Notes: generated by a model from the letters alone, not told the origin. Shown: positions 42,972 to 53,929, numbered from the stretch's first letter. The stretch: 64,000 bases of DNA from Leguminivora glycinivorella (GCF_023078275.1 NC_062975.1:24369085-24433084); one strand, 5' to 3'. Numbers and translations are program-made.

Positions 42972-43235
42972 CTGGAAATAATAGCAAACGATGCAAAGTC
43001 GTATGAAAGGTTATATAGTTAAATATTAACAATATCGAAGTTTTTTTGAAGAAGGCGACTAGTAAACTTAAATGTAATATCGATGTAGGGAACAAATCAA
43101 ATTATTTTATTAAATATTTTTTTGATTTGTTATTTTTTTTACCAGTGGGCTTGATCGCTTTTTCTTTAGTGTATGGTATCTATTTCAGTTTAAATGAAAT
43201 ATGTTAAGAAATAGTGATCTAGGCTTCCACATATG
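42972..43235. other. No recognised feature
   Basis: AT-rich spacer between E1 and a SINE. Confidence 0.35.
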
Positions 43236-43372
43236 TATACATAGAAAACATCCATGACTCAGGAACAAATATCTGTGCTCATCACACAAATAAATGCCCT
43301 TACCGGGATTCGAACCCGGGACCGCGGTTTAGCAGGCAGGGTCACTACGCGCTATGCCAGACCGGTCGTCAA
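43236..43372 (-). mobile_element. tRNA-derived SINE, minus strand, truncated
   Basis: Minus strand: CCGGTCTGGCATAGCGCG and CGGTCCCGGGTTCGAATC head, then GTAAGGGCATTTATTTGTG and CTGAGTCATGGATGTTTTC, stopping near 43236 before the CAGTCAATCTG tail. Confidence 0.85.
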
Positions 43373-43562
43373 AAGTCAGTCATGTCGCTGGTATTCACGG
43401 CACACATAGAGAAAACACAATAACATATTTTATAACAAAAGTACGAGGTTTAGTATTATTTGTTCTTCAGATTTGTTACAAACGCTAGAATATAAACATA
43501 ACACTTGAAATATAAATTGTCGTCGACTCTGTCCGTCAGCGTATTCCTATTTTACCAAACTA
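43373..43562. other. No recognised feature
   Basis: Short unassigned spacer. Confidence 0.35.
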
Positions 43563-44332
43563 ATAAAAAACTGGCCAAGTGCGAGTCGGACTCGCGCACC
43601 GAGGGTTCCGTACAAAGTTTAAAAATAAATAAACAAATATTTGTAAATAAAAATTTGCGGTACTCGTAATTTTTCTTTTCTCTGTGCTGTCAGACGTTAC
43701 TTCGTACCAAATTTCAAGATTCGGAGTTCACGGGAAGTACCCTGTAGGTTTTGATTTTGGTTCCCTTGCAAGTGTTGACAATTTGCGGCATAAACGGAAT
43801 GTTTTGATTGTATTAGCTTGGAACTTTGATTTTTTCACAGCTTTAAGGAAGAGTATTTGATACAAATCCAGCTTGGAACCTCTACGCGTTCCTGAGAAAA
43901 AGGATCTTGACAGACAGACAGACGGACGGATGGACAACAAAGTGATCCCCAAACATATCGACGCGGAATCGCTATAAGGGTCTCCCCAAACATATCGACG
44001 CGGGATCGGCTTTCGTCAACCAAAAATCGCTGTAATGAATGCGTACGCATGCGTTCAGACGACGACGCGTAAGCGTCTTCATACTAACGAGCGATTGTTG
44101 GTCGGCTAGTCTGACGGCCCAGCCACGACATTGGTCTAAGCGCGACAGCGGTGAGCGGCAGCCATACGTGCGAATGAAAAGTCCCATCGCTGTGTCTCGC
44201 TCCAATGTATGGCCGCCGCTCCCTGCTGTCGCGCTTAGACCAATGTCGTGGCTGAGCCGTAAGAGCTGATTCCTAGTCGGTTTTGGGAAACCCAGTTCCA
44301 TTTTTCCTTTCGAGGCACGGAACCCTAAAAAG
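43563..44332 (-). repeat. (GTCC)n-type repeat, GCGAGTCGGACTCGC subfamily, broken by a MITE
   Basis: Left border AACTGGCCAAGTGCGAGTCG with the palindrome GCGAGTCGGACTCGC, then GAGGGTTCCGTACAAAG. Right border GAGGCACGGAACCCTAAAAA. A GACAGACAGACAGACGGACG run is at 43908-43930. The region after it repeats CCCAAACATATCGACGCGG (43949 and 43984), and a Harbinger-like MITE sits at 44115-44259. Minus-strand frames of 74-109 codons here are artefacts. Confidence 0.75.
44115..44259. mobile_element. Harbinger-like MITE, 145 bp, copy 3
   Basis: CGGCCCAGCCACGACATTGG and its complement at the ends. Same length as the copy at 14934, in reverse orientation. Flanks are TGA and TAA, so the duplication has decayed. 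Confidence 0.85.
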
Positions 44333-45511
44333 CAAATATGACGTAACTTCCTTCAGAAATGACGAACATTTACTTTATACGGCAATAAATTTACCCTCCA
44401 GGAGAGGGTGAAAGCTCCTCATCATTATCAAAAAGTTGTTAAGGCGGAGTAGGCCCGATTTACGTAGATGGCGAAATAAAAGAGCGATTATGCACGTCTC
44501 GGTTACGTCAGAGTACGTGATCCACAGATTCCTAACTCTAGATAGAGATAGATGATATTTATTTACCAACACAGCACAAAATGGACATTTTATACTATTC
44601 TTGTGGCAGTAAAATAAATAACCGCTGATTTTCAGTTACCAATCTAAATATACTTAACTAAATAACTAGCTTACTAGCTAACCCGGCGAATAGATAGAAA
44701 TAGAGAGCATTCGACGAGAATATCTGTTATAAAATGCAATACCTAAAACTTCTGAAAACGCTAAGTACATGCAATTTCCGACGAGGTACAAATTGGCAAT
44801 ATTTTTTCGGTACGTCAGAGGTACATTCCACTAAAGGACTTTTTTATGAAATGCCATGATAATCTGCCCTATAAAAGCACCATAAAGCGTGGTGGTACCC
44901 CTGGATTGCAGAGTACCCTATCGCGTTTGTGTCGACACTAGATTCTTAGATAAATTTTATATTTATTTTTTTGTGATATATATTGAATTTAAAAAGTGAC
45001 AACGCCGAGAACTGGTAGGCCGTTGAAATGCGGTAGACTTAGTCCATGGGCGCTTAAAGATTTACAGTAAAATTGTGAGCTTGTGCGTTCTTAAGTTGAT
45101 TAAAAACTGTTCTAAAGCGACATCTATCATTCGTAGTCTATGACGTGAGGTCACGTGTCATTTTGACGGGGGTTCCTTTGGGCGCGGAGTTTTTAACAAA
45201 AGTCAGGGTTTCACTAACAGGCATTTGGTAACTTTTGGGGGCTTTATTTATTCAAATTAATTAAGCTTACGGAATAAACTCACAGTTCATTTTTTAACAA
45301 GTGGGTAGGGTCGTTTGCAAATGATGCTGTTAAGTTTAGAATAATTTTGAAAGCGGAAAATATACTGTTTGGAGTTAGATTTTAAGTTTATTTTTTGACA
45401 AGGAGGCAGAGGCACGTCTGCAAATAACATTTACTTACAATAAATTTATTGGCTTTGGCACAGTATAACTATATTTAGATAGCAGAAATAAGTACTTAAA
45501 GATGGTGCTTT
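44333..45511. other. No recognised gene
   Basis: About 1.2 kb. GGTAGGCCGTTGAAATGCGG near 45017 and other moderately GC-rich phrases look gene-like in composition, but no frame or domain holds. No repeat partner seen. Confidence 0.4.
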
Positions 45512-46068
45512 TTTAGGCTTCCGTAGTCAACTAGGAACCCTTATAGTTTCGCCATGTCTGTCTGTCCGTCCGTCCGTCCGTCCGTCCGTCCGTCCGCGGA
45601 TAATCTCAGTAACCGTTAGCACTAGAAAGCTGAAATTTGGTACCAATATGTATATCAATCACGCCGACAAAGTGCAAAAATAAAAAATGAAAAAAAAAAT
45701 GTTTTATTAAGGTACCGCCCCCTACATGTAAAGTGGGGGCTGATATTTTTTTTCATTCCAACGCCAACGTGTGATATATTGTTGGATAGGTATTTAAAAA
45801 TGAATAATGGTTTACTAAGATTATTTTTTGATAATATTTATATTTTCGAAAATAATCGCTCCTAAAGGAAAAAAAAATGCCCCCCCCCCTCTAACTTTTG
45901 AACCATATGTTTAAAAATATGAAAAAAATCACAAAAGTAGAACTTTATAAAGACTTTCTAGGAAAATTGTTTTGAATTTGATAGGTTTAGTAGTTTATGA
46001 GAAAAATACGGAAAACTACGGAACCCTACACTGAGCGTGGCCCGACACGCTCTTGGCAGGTTTTTTTT
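45512..46068 (+). repeat. (GTCC)n-carrying dispersed repeat, copy 3
   Basis: TTAGGCTTCCGTAGTCAACT start, (GTCC)n at about 45563-45595, the conserved body, and GAGCGTGGCCCGACACGCTC before TTGGCAGG at the end. The first hairpin arm has a base change (GCTTCC for GGTTCC). Confidence 0.85.
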
Positions 46069-46086
46069 TAGTATGGATAGGTAGAC

Positions 46087-46345
46087 GTTTGACCACGATC
46101 ACACCTGATGGTAAGGGATGATGCGGCCTACGGTGGAGCACGCTTACCTATGAGATACCTAGTGCGAGAAGTGGTTCATTATATGTCAGGTCGAACCTTC
46201 GGAGGGCCATCTGTACTGAAAAAGGTCGTACGATACACGTGCGAAAAGGAAATTCGTAACTCTTGTCGATTTAAAACACTCCCTTCGTTCTTGTTTTAAT
46301 TTATCGCCACTCGTTTCGAACTTCCTTTTCTTTCACACTTGTATC
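46087..46345 (+). repeat. Retrotransposon-type fragment joined to repeat C
   Basis: 46087-46165 (CACACCTGATGGTAAGGGAT, then GCGGCCTACGGTGGAGCACG) resembles the family at 13812 and 61806. From 46155, GTGCGAGAAGTGGTTCATTA through CACTCGTTTCGAACTTCC is repeat C. The open frame 46108-46299 spans both. Confidence 0.65.
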
Positions 46346-46919
46346 ACCAACGAACTGGTGAAGGCTCTCTAGATTCTTAGAAAACAGATACAATAATTGC
46401 ATTTCATCCAAAAAAACGCAAAGTAATTTTATATAAATTATAACTTGATGTCTTTAGCTGACTGGTTGAATGTGATATAAGATGATGATGATTTTGAATC
46501 GTAAATATTGAATAAATTGATCGATTTGATTGAGTTTGGTGATTTACTTATTTTGTTCATGTCGGTGTGGTGGAAAATGTTGTGTTTCAGTCGGTGGCAG
46601 AATTTGTTTATCGTAGTACTTATAGGTACTTTTGAAGAGGAGAGCAGAAAAATCGTTAATTTTATGATATTACTGGTACAGACTCTAAATTATTTCTCTG
46701 CTAAATTATTTCCAAGAAAATTGGGATATTGAAAATTATTAAAAGCTAGCTTTTAGTGAGATATTCCTTAGCAATGAAAAAGGCAATATTATTTAATAAG
46801 TTCATAATTTAATAAAATTGAATTACCTAGGTATCAGACATCGAATAAAAAAGTTTTGCGACTGTAGATAATTTCATTACTAACAATGTATTTTTTTATA
46901 GTCCCAGTCGAAGGTGACT
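46346..46919. other. No recognised gene; old relative near 55555
   Basis: TAACTTGATGTCTTTAGCTG, GATGATGATTTTGAATCGTA and AATATTGAATAAATTGATCG match 55588-55665 with differences, so this is an old dispersed repeat. The frame at 46508-46732 has no domain. Confidence 0.45.
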
Positions 46920-47018
46920 TTTTCTTCATCGTCATCTTCATCATCATCATGTCAGCCCTTTATCGCCCACTGCTGAGCATAGGCCTCTCATACTCATACT
47001 CATACTCATTTATTTATA

Positions 47019-47060
47019 ACTAGCTTTTACCCGCGGCTTCGCCCGCGTAATAAAAGTATT
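47019..47060 (-). repeat. SINE-like 170-bp repeat, end fragment
   Basis: AGCTTTTACCCGCGGCTTCG with CCCGCGTAATAAAAG is the reverse of the GCGGGCAAAAGCTA end. Only about 40 bp are present. Confidence 0.6.
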
Positions 47061-47144
47061 CTTATTGAAACGTTTACAAAAAATAAGATTTTCATTTGGA
47101 TCCGTAGGTTTCTTTGTAGGTACATCTGTCCGCGAGCGGGGAAA

Positions 47145-47215
47145 TTCTCGACTGGGGGGCCATTGTAACTGATCTATTTGCTGTACGGTCAGCCAAGAAC
47201 CTTACACTGCTTTTT
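47145..47215. repeat. Decayed AAGGTACAGCGGGAC-type fragment
   Basis: AATTCTCGACTGGGGGGCCA, then TTGTAACTGATCTATTTGCT, resembles the left end at 30880. The other end is lost. Confidence 0.5.
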
Positions 47216-47639
47216 GGATGACTGTACCTTACACATATTACTATTGTTTTAAAAGAAATTCTTGCAATGATTGTAGAATTGTTACACAGCGACCACAGCG
47301 TCGGTAGTAGGTACGAATATGTATGTATTGTACCTATATAAATATTTATACTGGGGAAACTTCATACAACCCACATAGCCAGTATCTCGACGCTATGGTC
47401 GGTAGGATAAAAAGTACTTCCTTGCATTATCGCTTACAATTTTTTCCATTTTGCTTATTCTTATTGCAAACGTAAACTTATAAAAGGCAAGCAAACAACG
47501 ATCTTTTTACAGCACATTGAATATAATAGTTATCACGGATGCAGGATACTCGCCGATGCCTACTTACTAATCCCTTCCCACTGAGCCACCTGCATTTTAC
47601 ACTGCCTAGATATCGATTGCCGACCGATTATTCCGACCC

Positions 47640-47890
47640 CAATCCCTATTCTTATCCCCGTCCCTATCTCTATCCTTGTCCTCGTCCCCGTCCCCGTCCC
47701 GTCCCTGTCCCCGTCCCTCCCCTATCCCTATCCCCGTCCCCGTTCCCGTCCCCTATCCCGTCCCCTATCCCGTCCCCTATCCCTATCCCTATCCCTATCC
47801 CTATCCCTATCCCTATCCCTATCCCTATCCCTATCCCTATCCCTATCCTTATCCCTATCCCTATCCCTATCCCTATCCCTAACCCTATCC

Positions 47891-47960
<70 letters not shown>
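47640..47960. repeat. Hexamer tract (CCCTAT)n then (CCCTGT)n
   Basis: Mixed CCCGTC/CCCTAT units to about 47775, about 17 CCCTAT units to 47880 with one CCCTAA, then about 11 CCCTGT units to 47960. Frames give Pro-Ile, Tyr-Pro or Leu-Ser repeats that are not proteins. It is not the TTAGG insect telomere repeat. It ends exactly where repeat F begins. Confidence 0.9.
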
Positions 47961-47964
47961 AAAT

Positions 47965-48925
47965 TATCATGCTAGGAGGTGAAAATCCTTTCTTAGTGCT
48001 CCTCTTATGGCTATTTTGGATATTTTCACCCTATTGCACTACGACAGGGGAGAAAATTTCTTTTCCACCTCATTAGATTTTAAAATCGTTGTATTTATCG
48101 TAATCAGCGACCCGATAAACCATAAAAACGATACCCATATTGTGTTTTTGACTTTACCCCCTTGGCACCCCTTTAGGGGTCAAATTTTCAAAAAACCTGT
48201 AACATGTATTTAGTCATATGTCTTTAGGAATCCTCCTGTGAAGTTTCGTATAAAATAGTCAAACTAATCTTGTTTCCCCATACAAACTTTGAACCCCCAT
48301 TTGAGTCCCTTAGGAGGCGAATTTTGAAAAATCCTTTCTTAGTGCTCCTCTACACTATATAAGGAATCTACGTGCCAAATTTGACATCTCTAGGACCAGC
48401 GGTTTCGGCTGTGCGTTGATATGTCAGTCAGTCAGTCAATATCTTCTTTTATATATATTTTTGATATTTCAACCCCATTGCACCACAACAGGGGAGAAGG
48501 TATTTCACTTCCGCCTCGTTAGATTTTAAAAACGTTGTATTTATCGTGATCAGCGACCCGATAAACCATAAGAACGATACCCATATTGATTTTTTGACTT
48601 TATCACCCCCTTTTCACCCTTATAGGGGTTAAATTTTCAAAAAACCTGAAACACGTATTCAGTCATATGTCTTAAGGAATCTTCCTGTGGAGTTCCGAAT
48701 AAAATAGTCAAACTAATCTTGTTTCCCCATACAAACTTTGAACCCCCATTTGACCCCCTTAGGAGGTGAATTTTGGAAAATCCTTTCTTAGTGCTCCTCT
48801 ACACTACATAAGAAACCTACGTGCCAAATTTGAAATCTCTAGGACCAGCGGTTTCGGCTGTGCGTTGATATGTCAGTCAGTCAGTCAGTCAGTCAGTCAG
48901 CTTCTTCTTTTATATATTTAGATAT
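47965..48925 (-). repeat. Tandem-unit repeat F, inverted, two units plus
   Basis: Two units of about 430 bp on the minus strand, each bounded by a CAGT run (GTCAGTCAGTCAGTCAAT near 48423; CAGTCAGTCAGTCAGTCAGC near 48880). Shared blocks: CAAACTTTGAACCCCCATTT, ATCCTTTCTTAGTGCTCCTC, AGACATATGACTGAATACG in reverse. It matches 28560-29205 in the opposite orientation. The outer unit continues to the hexamer tract. Confidence 0.8.
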
Positions 48926-49240
48926 TGTTACATATTACACGTCACAATTGATTTAGGTACATAATTATTATATGGTATATTCTATGGTATGTTCTCTTCT
49001 AATGTATCCCGGTCCTGAGCTAGTCTCATCGAGTTGTGACCCGCATTTTGCGGATGTCGTCCACCCAACCAGCTAACGGATGCCAAGCGCTTCTTACATC
49101 TGTAAGGGCAACATTTTAGTCCACCTACCATCACTCTGCCTAGCAACATGTCCCGCCCAACTCCATTTTAATTTGGTAATGACGAAACCAACGTCTTGCA
49201 CCTTGGTGCGACGACGGATCACGACATTCCTTACCCAATT

Positions 49241-49702
49241 TTAATAATAAATATCTATGTCTTACCGATTTTTTTTTATTTCCGCAACCTTCAAGAAAAG
49301 AGTGTACTTTATCCAGACCGCAACGGACCGAAAACTTTTCTGATGTTTCATTTGCCTATCTACTAAAAAGACAAAGACAGAACACATATTATATTTAAAG
49401 ACAAAAAAGGACAGAAACAAGTCCAAGTCGCTTTGAAAATCTCTCCAATATCCGGCTCGTTGGGAGTCCGTTTGAGACTATTGGGAGTGGAAAGTTGAAA
49501 TTTGGCACAAAGGCCACCTCTGATTACTGGCAACTTGGACGTTGTTTCGAAAATTGGATATTTTGGAAGGAAAAACTGGAATAGTTGCAGTTGTAGTCTT
49601 CCCCTGTATGATGGGTAATTTTACTACCCCCTTTCCATTCCAGCCGGCGCGCGGCGTATCATGCTTCCAATTATATTACTTAGGCCCATTTGCACCAATC
49701 AC
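49241..49702. other. No recognised feature
   Basis: Unassigned. CAGCCGGCGCGCGGCG near 49644 is a short GC-rich block. Confidence 0.35.
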
Positions 49703-49905
49703 TTAACTCAGGCTTTAGCCGTAATCTGTTAAACAAAGGCACAGGGTAAATAAAACAAAGCTATTATTCCCGTCGGCTAGCTCCCGTTTGAACGGCACGT
49801 GCTGTCTCAGTGTAGTTAAAAAGCAACTATCATGATAGTAATAAGGTTCAAATCCATAAAAAAGACGTTTCAGAATGGAGATAACACGTTTTGTCATCTT
49901 CGAGT
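49703..49905 (-). mobile_element. Repeat D, copy 2 (inverted relative to 24035)
   Basis: TTTAGCCGTAATCTGTTAAA, GAACGGCACGTGCTGTCTCA, AACTATCATGATAGTAATA and GAGATAACACGTTTTGTCAT in order. Minus-strand frame 49715-49897 is a by-product. Confidence 0.75.
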
Positions 49906-49936
49906 GGCAAAAAAGTTACCTGCAAACTGTTTAATA

Positions 49937-50300
49937 AATTTGAACCTTATTGCTATCATGATAGTTGCTTTTTAGAGCTGTCAAAACACTTTGCTAATAT
50001 GGAATTCACTATGAATACTGAGGAGTGACGTCCGGTCAATAAATTTACTTTATATCTTTCACTTTGACTTGTTTAAATAAAAAAGCCTTTGTCTAACAGA
50101 TTACGGCTAAAGCGAAAAGTTCATCTCAGAAAATTCATACTATAGTTCTATCGGCTAGTTTCCTACTAGTCAAATCAGCTTCTTTTTAAGAGCTGTCAAA
50201 ACGATTTGCTAATATGGAATTACTATGAAATACTGAGGAGTGACGTCACGGTCAATTCATTTACTTTATATCTTTCACTTTGACTTGTTTAAATAAAAAT
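49937..50300 (+). repeat. Repeat D relative with a duplicated 105-bp block
   Basis: The block AGAGCTGTCAAAACACTTTG through GACTTGTTTAAATAAAAA occurs at about 49975-50083 and again at about 50189-50299, with minor differences. Between the copies lies TTACGGCTAAAGCGAAAAGT as in repeat D. Confidence 0.75.
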
Positions 50301-51096
50301 TATGTTTAAAGATACAAAAAAACCACTGTCCATATGTTTTCTTCTAATAATGTGGTGCTTTATTTCGTGCACTGCATGAAATATTTTATTTTAAGTAGAA
50401 ACTAGCCTATTTTAGTGCGTACGATAGGCCAGCAACCATCAGTCATGTCACTGTTAGAATGTTATGAAGTCACTGTAGGAAGCTAATTCTATAAAAATAC
50501 AACAAAAAACATGTTCCAAGTTCTCCAAAAGGATTCGAGCAACTTTGTAACATTTCGGATAGAAAAAACTCTTCCTAAATACTTGTCATCCTTTATTACA
50601 GTACACAAATACAAACATTTATAATTTAATACTTCATACGTCAAGCTTAGTGCGACAAAGGTGTAAGTGTTTATAAAAATGCAGGGAGATATGTCTTTAT
50701 TCAAATTAGATGGAGTGTATGTAAATGTGAATGTTACAATGAAATACTAAAAGAAGTTGGAACTATTCCCAAAGCTAGCGAAGCAAAAGTATTTTCCACT
50801 TAAGTTGTGGAAAATCACCATATTTTTTTATTTAGATATACATATTTTTATTTGTGTTTGAATACATTGGTACATTTACATATTTAATTGAAAACACAAG
50901 TAGGATTATAGCACTAAATAAGGTCAAAATATATTTACATCAATATTTACAATAAAAACATCACAAAATAAAAAGAAAGAATTTAAAAGATCAAAAGCCG
51001 TCAATATCATACAAACATTTATCAATTAAGTATTTTTTAACCTACAGCTAAAAATCTTATGGTTAATAATTCCCTTTAGCTCAATTGGCATTCTAT
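50301..51096. other. No recognised gene
   Basis: AT-rich. The 71-codon minus frame at 50489-50704 lacks any domain. TTCCCTTTAGCTCAATTGGC near 51070 is D-arm-like but has no T arm. Confidence 0.4.
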
Positions 51097-51628
51097 CAGG
51101 GGCGGCTCACTCCGCGATTCTATCGCCGCGCTACAAGTACATGCTGGCGGCCGCGAGTTCGCGGCTAATCAGGGGTGGCGCGCGTTCTCACGGAACGCAC
51201 GTTCGCACAAGCTTTCTATTGTTACATTATGTAGCGAGTTTTTTCAAGGTTCATATGCGATGTCCACGTGTGGAATGGCTAATAATGCTGAGTTAAATAG
51301 ACATCATGAATAAAACAGGACAATCTTACACTGATCTTATTGATTAAGTCCCACGGAAAAGTTCAATAAGGCTTGTGATGCTGAAGGCTGTAACAAAAAT
51401 ATATAAATACTGTATATATACCTAGAAAGTACCCAAGACTTGAATATATAGTATAAGTATTTATCTGAGAATTAATGCGTTTTAAACCATAGGCAACCCT
51501 ATCCCCCGACGCTGCGCACGTGCGGCTCGTTTCTTTGTTAGAATTTTGTAGGTATTTAAAAAGGCGGCATTTCGTGAACATCAAAGCAGTGGGCCTTCTG
51601 TACTTGTACTACCTATTATATATTCTGT
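51097..51628. repeat. Dispersed repeat B, copy 2
   Basis: Matches 1850-2365 along its length. The minus-strand frames in both copies translate to similar peptides (QNSNKETSRTCAASGDRVAY against QNSNKETSRTCAASDDRVAY), probably because the DNA is similar rather than because of selection. Confidence 0.8.
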
Positions 51629-52460
51629 GATTCTATTGAAGAGTCGCACGGCTTGCACTCTGGTAGTGTGCTCAACTACTACAAGATGGGGTGTAATTAC
51701 AGGAGTAATGTTTTTAGTCCGGGATTCCAATCTTAAAGCCATTTGCTCATCAGTTTAATAGCGGTATCTGTGCATCGGTCTACAAAACCAAAATATAAAG
51801 GGCCTCTAACCTTTAACCTCTTGCCGCCCAATGTACAATGAGATGTATTTGTATTTTGGTTCAATGGAATTTTATCTCCTATGTGAGTAAACAAAGTAGA
51901 ATTTCTTTTGTCTGTAAAATTTTAGGAACAAATGAAACTTAACTCAATGTTAACAACAAAATTTTGTACGGTGGGCGTTACGAGGTTTAATCATATTATA
52001 TAGGATTTTGTATACTGTAATTTTTCTGCTTGTTTGCCACCTATATCTGAGTTACATTATTTTACCTTACCATTATTTTACCTTTTAACAGTGAGTGACT
52101 TGGTAAAGGTATAAATATATTCTTGGTCACATAAATAGGTAAAACGACCATTGACCATTGTTCATAAACTTCCTGATTAATTATTTATTTTGCTGCCAAG
52201 ACTTGGCCCTGAAACTTACAGTTTCATGTGCTCTGTCTACCCTATTTGGAAATACAGGCGTGAGTTTAAGTATGTATAATGGTTCAGCTGAAGCAGTGTG
52301 TTACAAAGCAATGGCAATAATAACCCTTGGCTTGTTCGACTGTGTACAAATAAATCACATTTATGTGAACTTTTTTAGGGTAAAGAGGAAAACAGGCTGA
52401 ATATCCCTATTCGTTACGTCAGAATGGCGAGATCATAAACCAGCACAAATTGGTCTCAGT
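51629..52460. other. No recognised gene
   Basis: An 80-codon frame at 52158-52400 shows no domain. No repeat partner found. Confidence 0.4.
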
Positions 52461-52770
52461 ATTTCATCATCATCATCAGCATCATATCAGCCTTTTATCG
52501 CCCACTGCTGAGCATAGGCCTCTCTTCTAGTACGCCACTTGTCCCGGTCCTGAGCTAGTCTCATCCAGTTGTGACCCGCTATTTTCCGGATGTCGTCGAC
52601 CCAACGAGCCAACGGATGCCAGGCACTTCTTAAATTTGTTAGCGGCCACCATTCCGTTAACATTTTAGTCCACCTGCCATCACTCTGTCTAGGAACATGT
52701 CCTGCCCAACTCCATTAGGGTAATAATAACGAATACGTCTTGCACCTTAGTGAGCCGGCAGATCTCAGTA
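52461..52770 (-). pseudogene. RTE-like retrotransposon 3' end, minus strand
   Basis: In one frame the minus strand reads WTKMLTEWWPL, HPLARWVDDIRKIAGHNWMR, AQDRDKWRTRREAYAQQWAI, a stop, then a GATGAT-type tail. This is the 'RWxDDI...W...REAYAQQW' end of an RTE-type element, 5'-truncated. It is the intact reference for the split copy at 46920-49240 and a relative of the plus-strand copy at 35873. Confidence 0.8.
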
Positions 52771-53251
52771 TTCTCAGTATTTACCTATCTATTATGATTT
52801 TTTAATAAATTTATAAATTTTCCTACGTAAATTCTAAGTAAAACTGTATTAGCTATAATTATAATAGGTACATAAGGTGTATCTATTTGAGTGTAAGTTC
52901 TGAGTGCACGCTCATAATTGGGATTGCAGTGGGGCGGGGCGTGCGCCGTGCATTTCAAACAATTGAAGCTCATACAATTGTTTTGAGACGACGCTGCAGA
53001 GCAAAAATATTGGTTTCCCTATAATGCAATGTGATCGTTCGTATTTCAGGAGTTGTAAACCTTTGGTTTGCTCATGTTGCTTAATTTACGAGTATTTTGG
53101 TTTTTAGGTCGACACGGCCGGCTGTGTTCATTATGTTCACTGTTGCCTTTTTAAGAAATATTGTCGCGGTCCTTTTTTCGTATTGTGATCCTGAAATTTA
53201 TTTATGGACGTGTTCGTATAGACCATAAATTAGAAAGACGATTTTTTTTTA
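52771..53251. other. No gene; partial GC-rich repeat at 52880-52960
   Basis: 52895-52955 resembles 17645-17710 (CTGAGTGCACGCTC, GGGGCGGGGCGTGCG). Otherwise unassigned. Confidence 0.4.
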
Positions 53252-53395
53252 TATTAAAGGAAAAAATGGAAAAATTGGTCCGGCGTGGCTTCCGTAGCTC
53301 AATTGGTAAGAGCATTGCACGGATTGAAAAAATGGTGCGGGTTCAAGTCCCGCCGGAAGCGTAAATTTTTCCATTTTTTTCCTTTAATATAAAAA
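53252..53395. mobile_element. tRNA-like sequence enclosed by 25-bp inverted repeats
   Basis: ATATTAAAGGAAAAAATGGA at about 53252 faces TCCATTTTTTTCCTTTAATA at about 53370, imperfect inverted repeats. They enclose a tRNA-like block at 53288-53360. The unit is about 144 bp and looks like a tRNA-derived element that gained, or was captured between, hairpin arms. Confidence 0.7.
53288..53360 (+). tRNA. tRNA-like pseudogene, 73 nt, broken anticodon arm
   Basis: The acceptor stem GCTTCCG/CGGAAGC is a perfect 7 bp. The D arm is GCTC-AATTGGTAA-GAGC and the T arm GCGGG-TTCAAGT-CCCGC. Between positions 26 and 48 the 23 bases ATTGCACGGATTG then AAAAAATGGT cannot make a five-pair anticodon stem, and position 33 is not T. 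It therefore keeps the pol III boxes but cannot decode. No CCA end is encoded. It is most likely a SINE-like head. Confidence 0.6.
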
Positions 53396-53648
53396 TGTTT
53401 AGAATCGTTAGCAGACGTTTCTGCTTAATAAAAATTAATTTAGAAAGACGATGCGTCAGAATAGATTTTAATAATATTGCATTGGTAGAGTAGCAAAACA
53501 ATGTGTAGCAAAACAACCTATATAAAAAAAGAACTCGGTGTTTCTGTATCTTAAGTAAACTTCTGAAGTGTATTATTAATTATTATTTAGTATGATGATT
53601 GAATAATTTGTTCTACCTTATGAAGTGTACTAAAAGGTTTACAACAGT
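53396..53648. other. No recognised feature
   Basis: Unassigned AT-rich spacer. GTAGCAAAACAA recurs twice near 53490-53515. Confidence 0.35.
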
Positions 53649-53766
53649 GGCCCGTTTCTCGAAAGGTAATAAGCCTTGTATTACAAGTGTGTTTCCATGA
53701 CAACCCATACGATTTGACAGTTCGCGCACTTGTAATACAAGGCTTGTACCTTTCGAGAAACGGGCC
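53649..53766. mobile_element. Hairpin MITE, 118 bp
   Basis: Arms GGCCCGTTTCTCGAAAGG then GCCTTGTATTACAAGTG (53649-53689), and the near-complement at 53727-53766. There is a 37-bp loop. Confidence 0.85.
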
Positions 53767-53929
53767 CCAGGTCTAGTATTATTTATTCCCAGATACTTAC
53801 AGGGCGTAATAGAGTGCAATATTTTGAGGTAAAAATTGTACCGTCATTAAAAAAAATATTAGACTTCCGGACTTCCCTATCAGAACACGATACTATGACC
53901 CGAAACGGATTCTGTCAGTTTTTTTGTAG

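Larger units (their letters stand above)
46920..49240 (-). pseudogene. RTE-like 3' end split by about 2 kb of repeats
   Basis: 46945-46984 (CAGCCCTTTATCGCCCACTG, then CATAGGCCTCTC) and 48993-49240 (CTCTTCTAATGTATCCCGGT, then GCTAGTCTCATCGAGTTGTG) are consecutive parts of the uninterrupted minus-strand RTE fragment at 52461-52770. DNA between 46985 and 48992 was inserted or accumulated later. The coding frame for the RWVDDIRK and QQWAIKG-like end is broken. Confidence 0.7.

Noticed and set aside
47775..47885. Interstitial telomere repeat
   Set aside because: Units are CCCTAT and CCCTGT with a single CCCTAA; insect telomeres use TTAGG.
47539..47982. Pro-Ile/Tyr-Pro repeat protein
   Set aside because: A hexamer microsatellite read in different frames; all frames are open because the unit lacks stops.
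53288..53360. Functional tRNA gene
   Set aside because: The anticodon arm cannot pair and T33 is absent, despite perfect acceptor, D and T arms.
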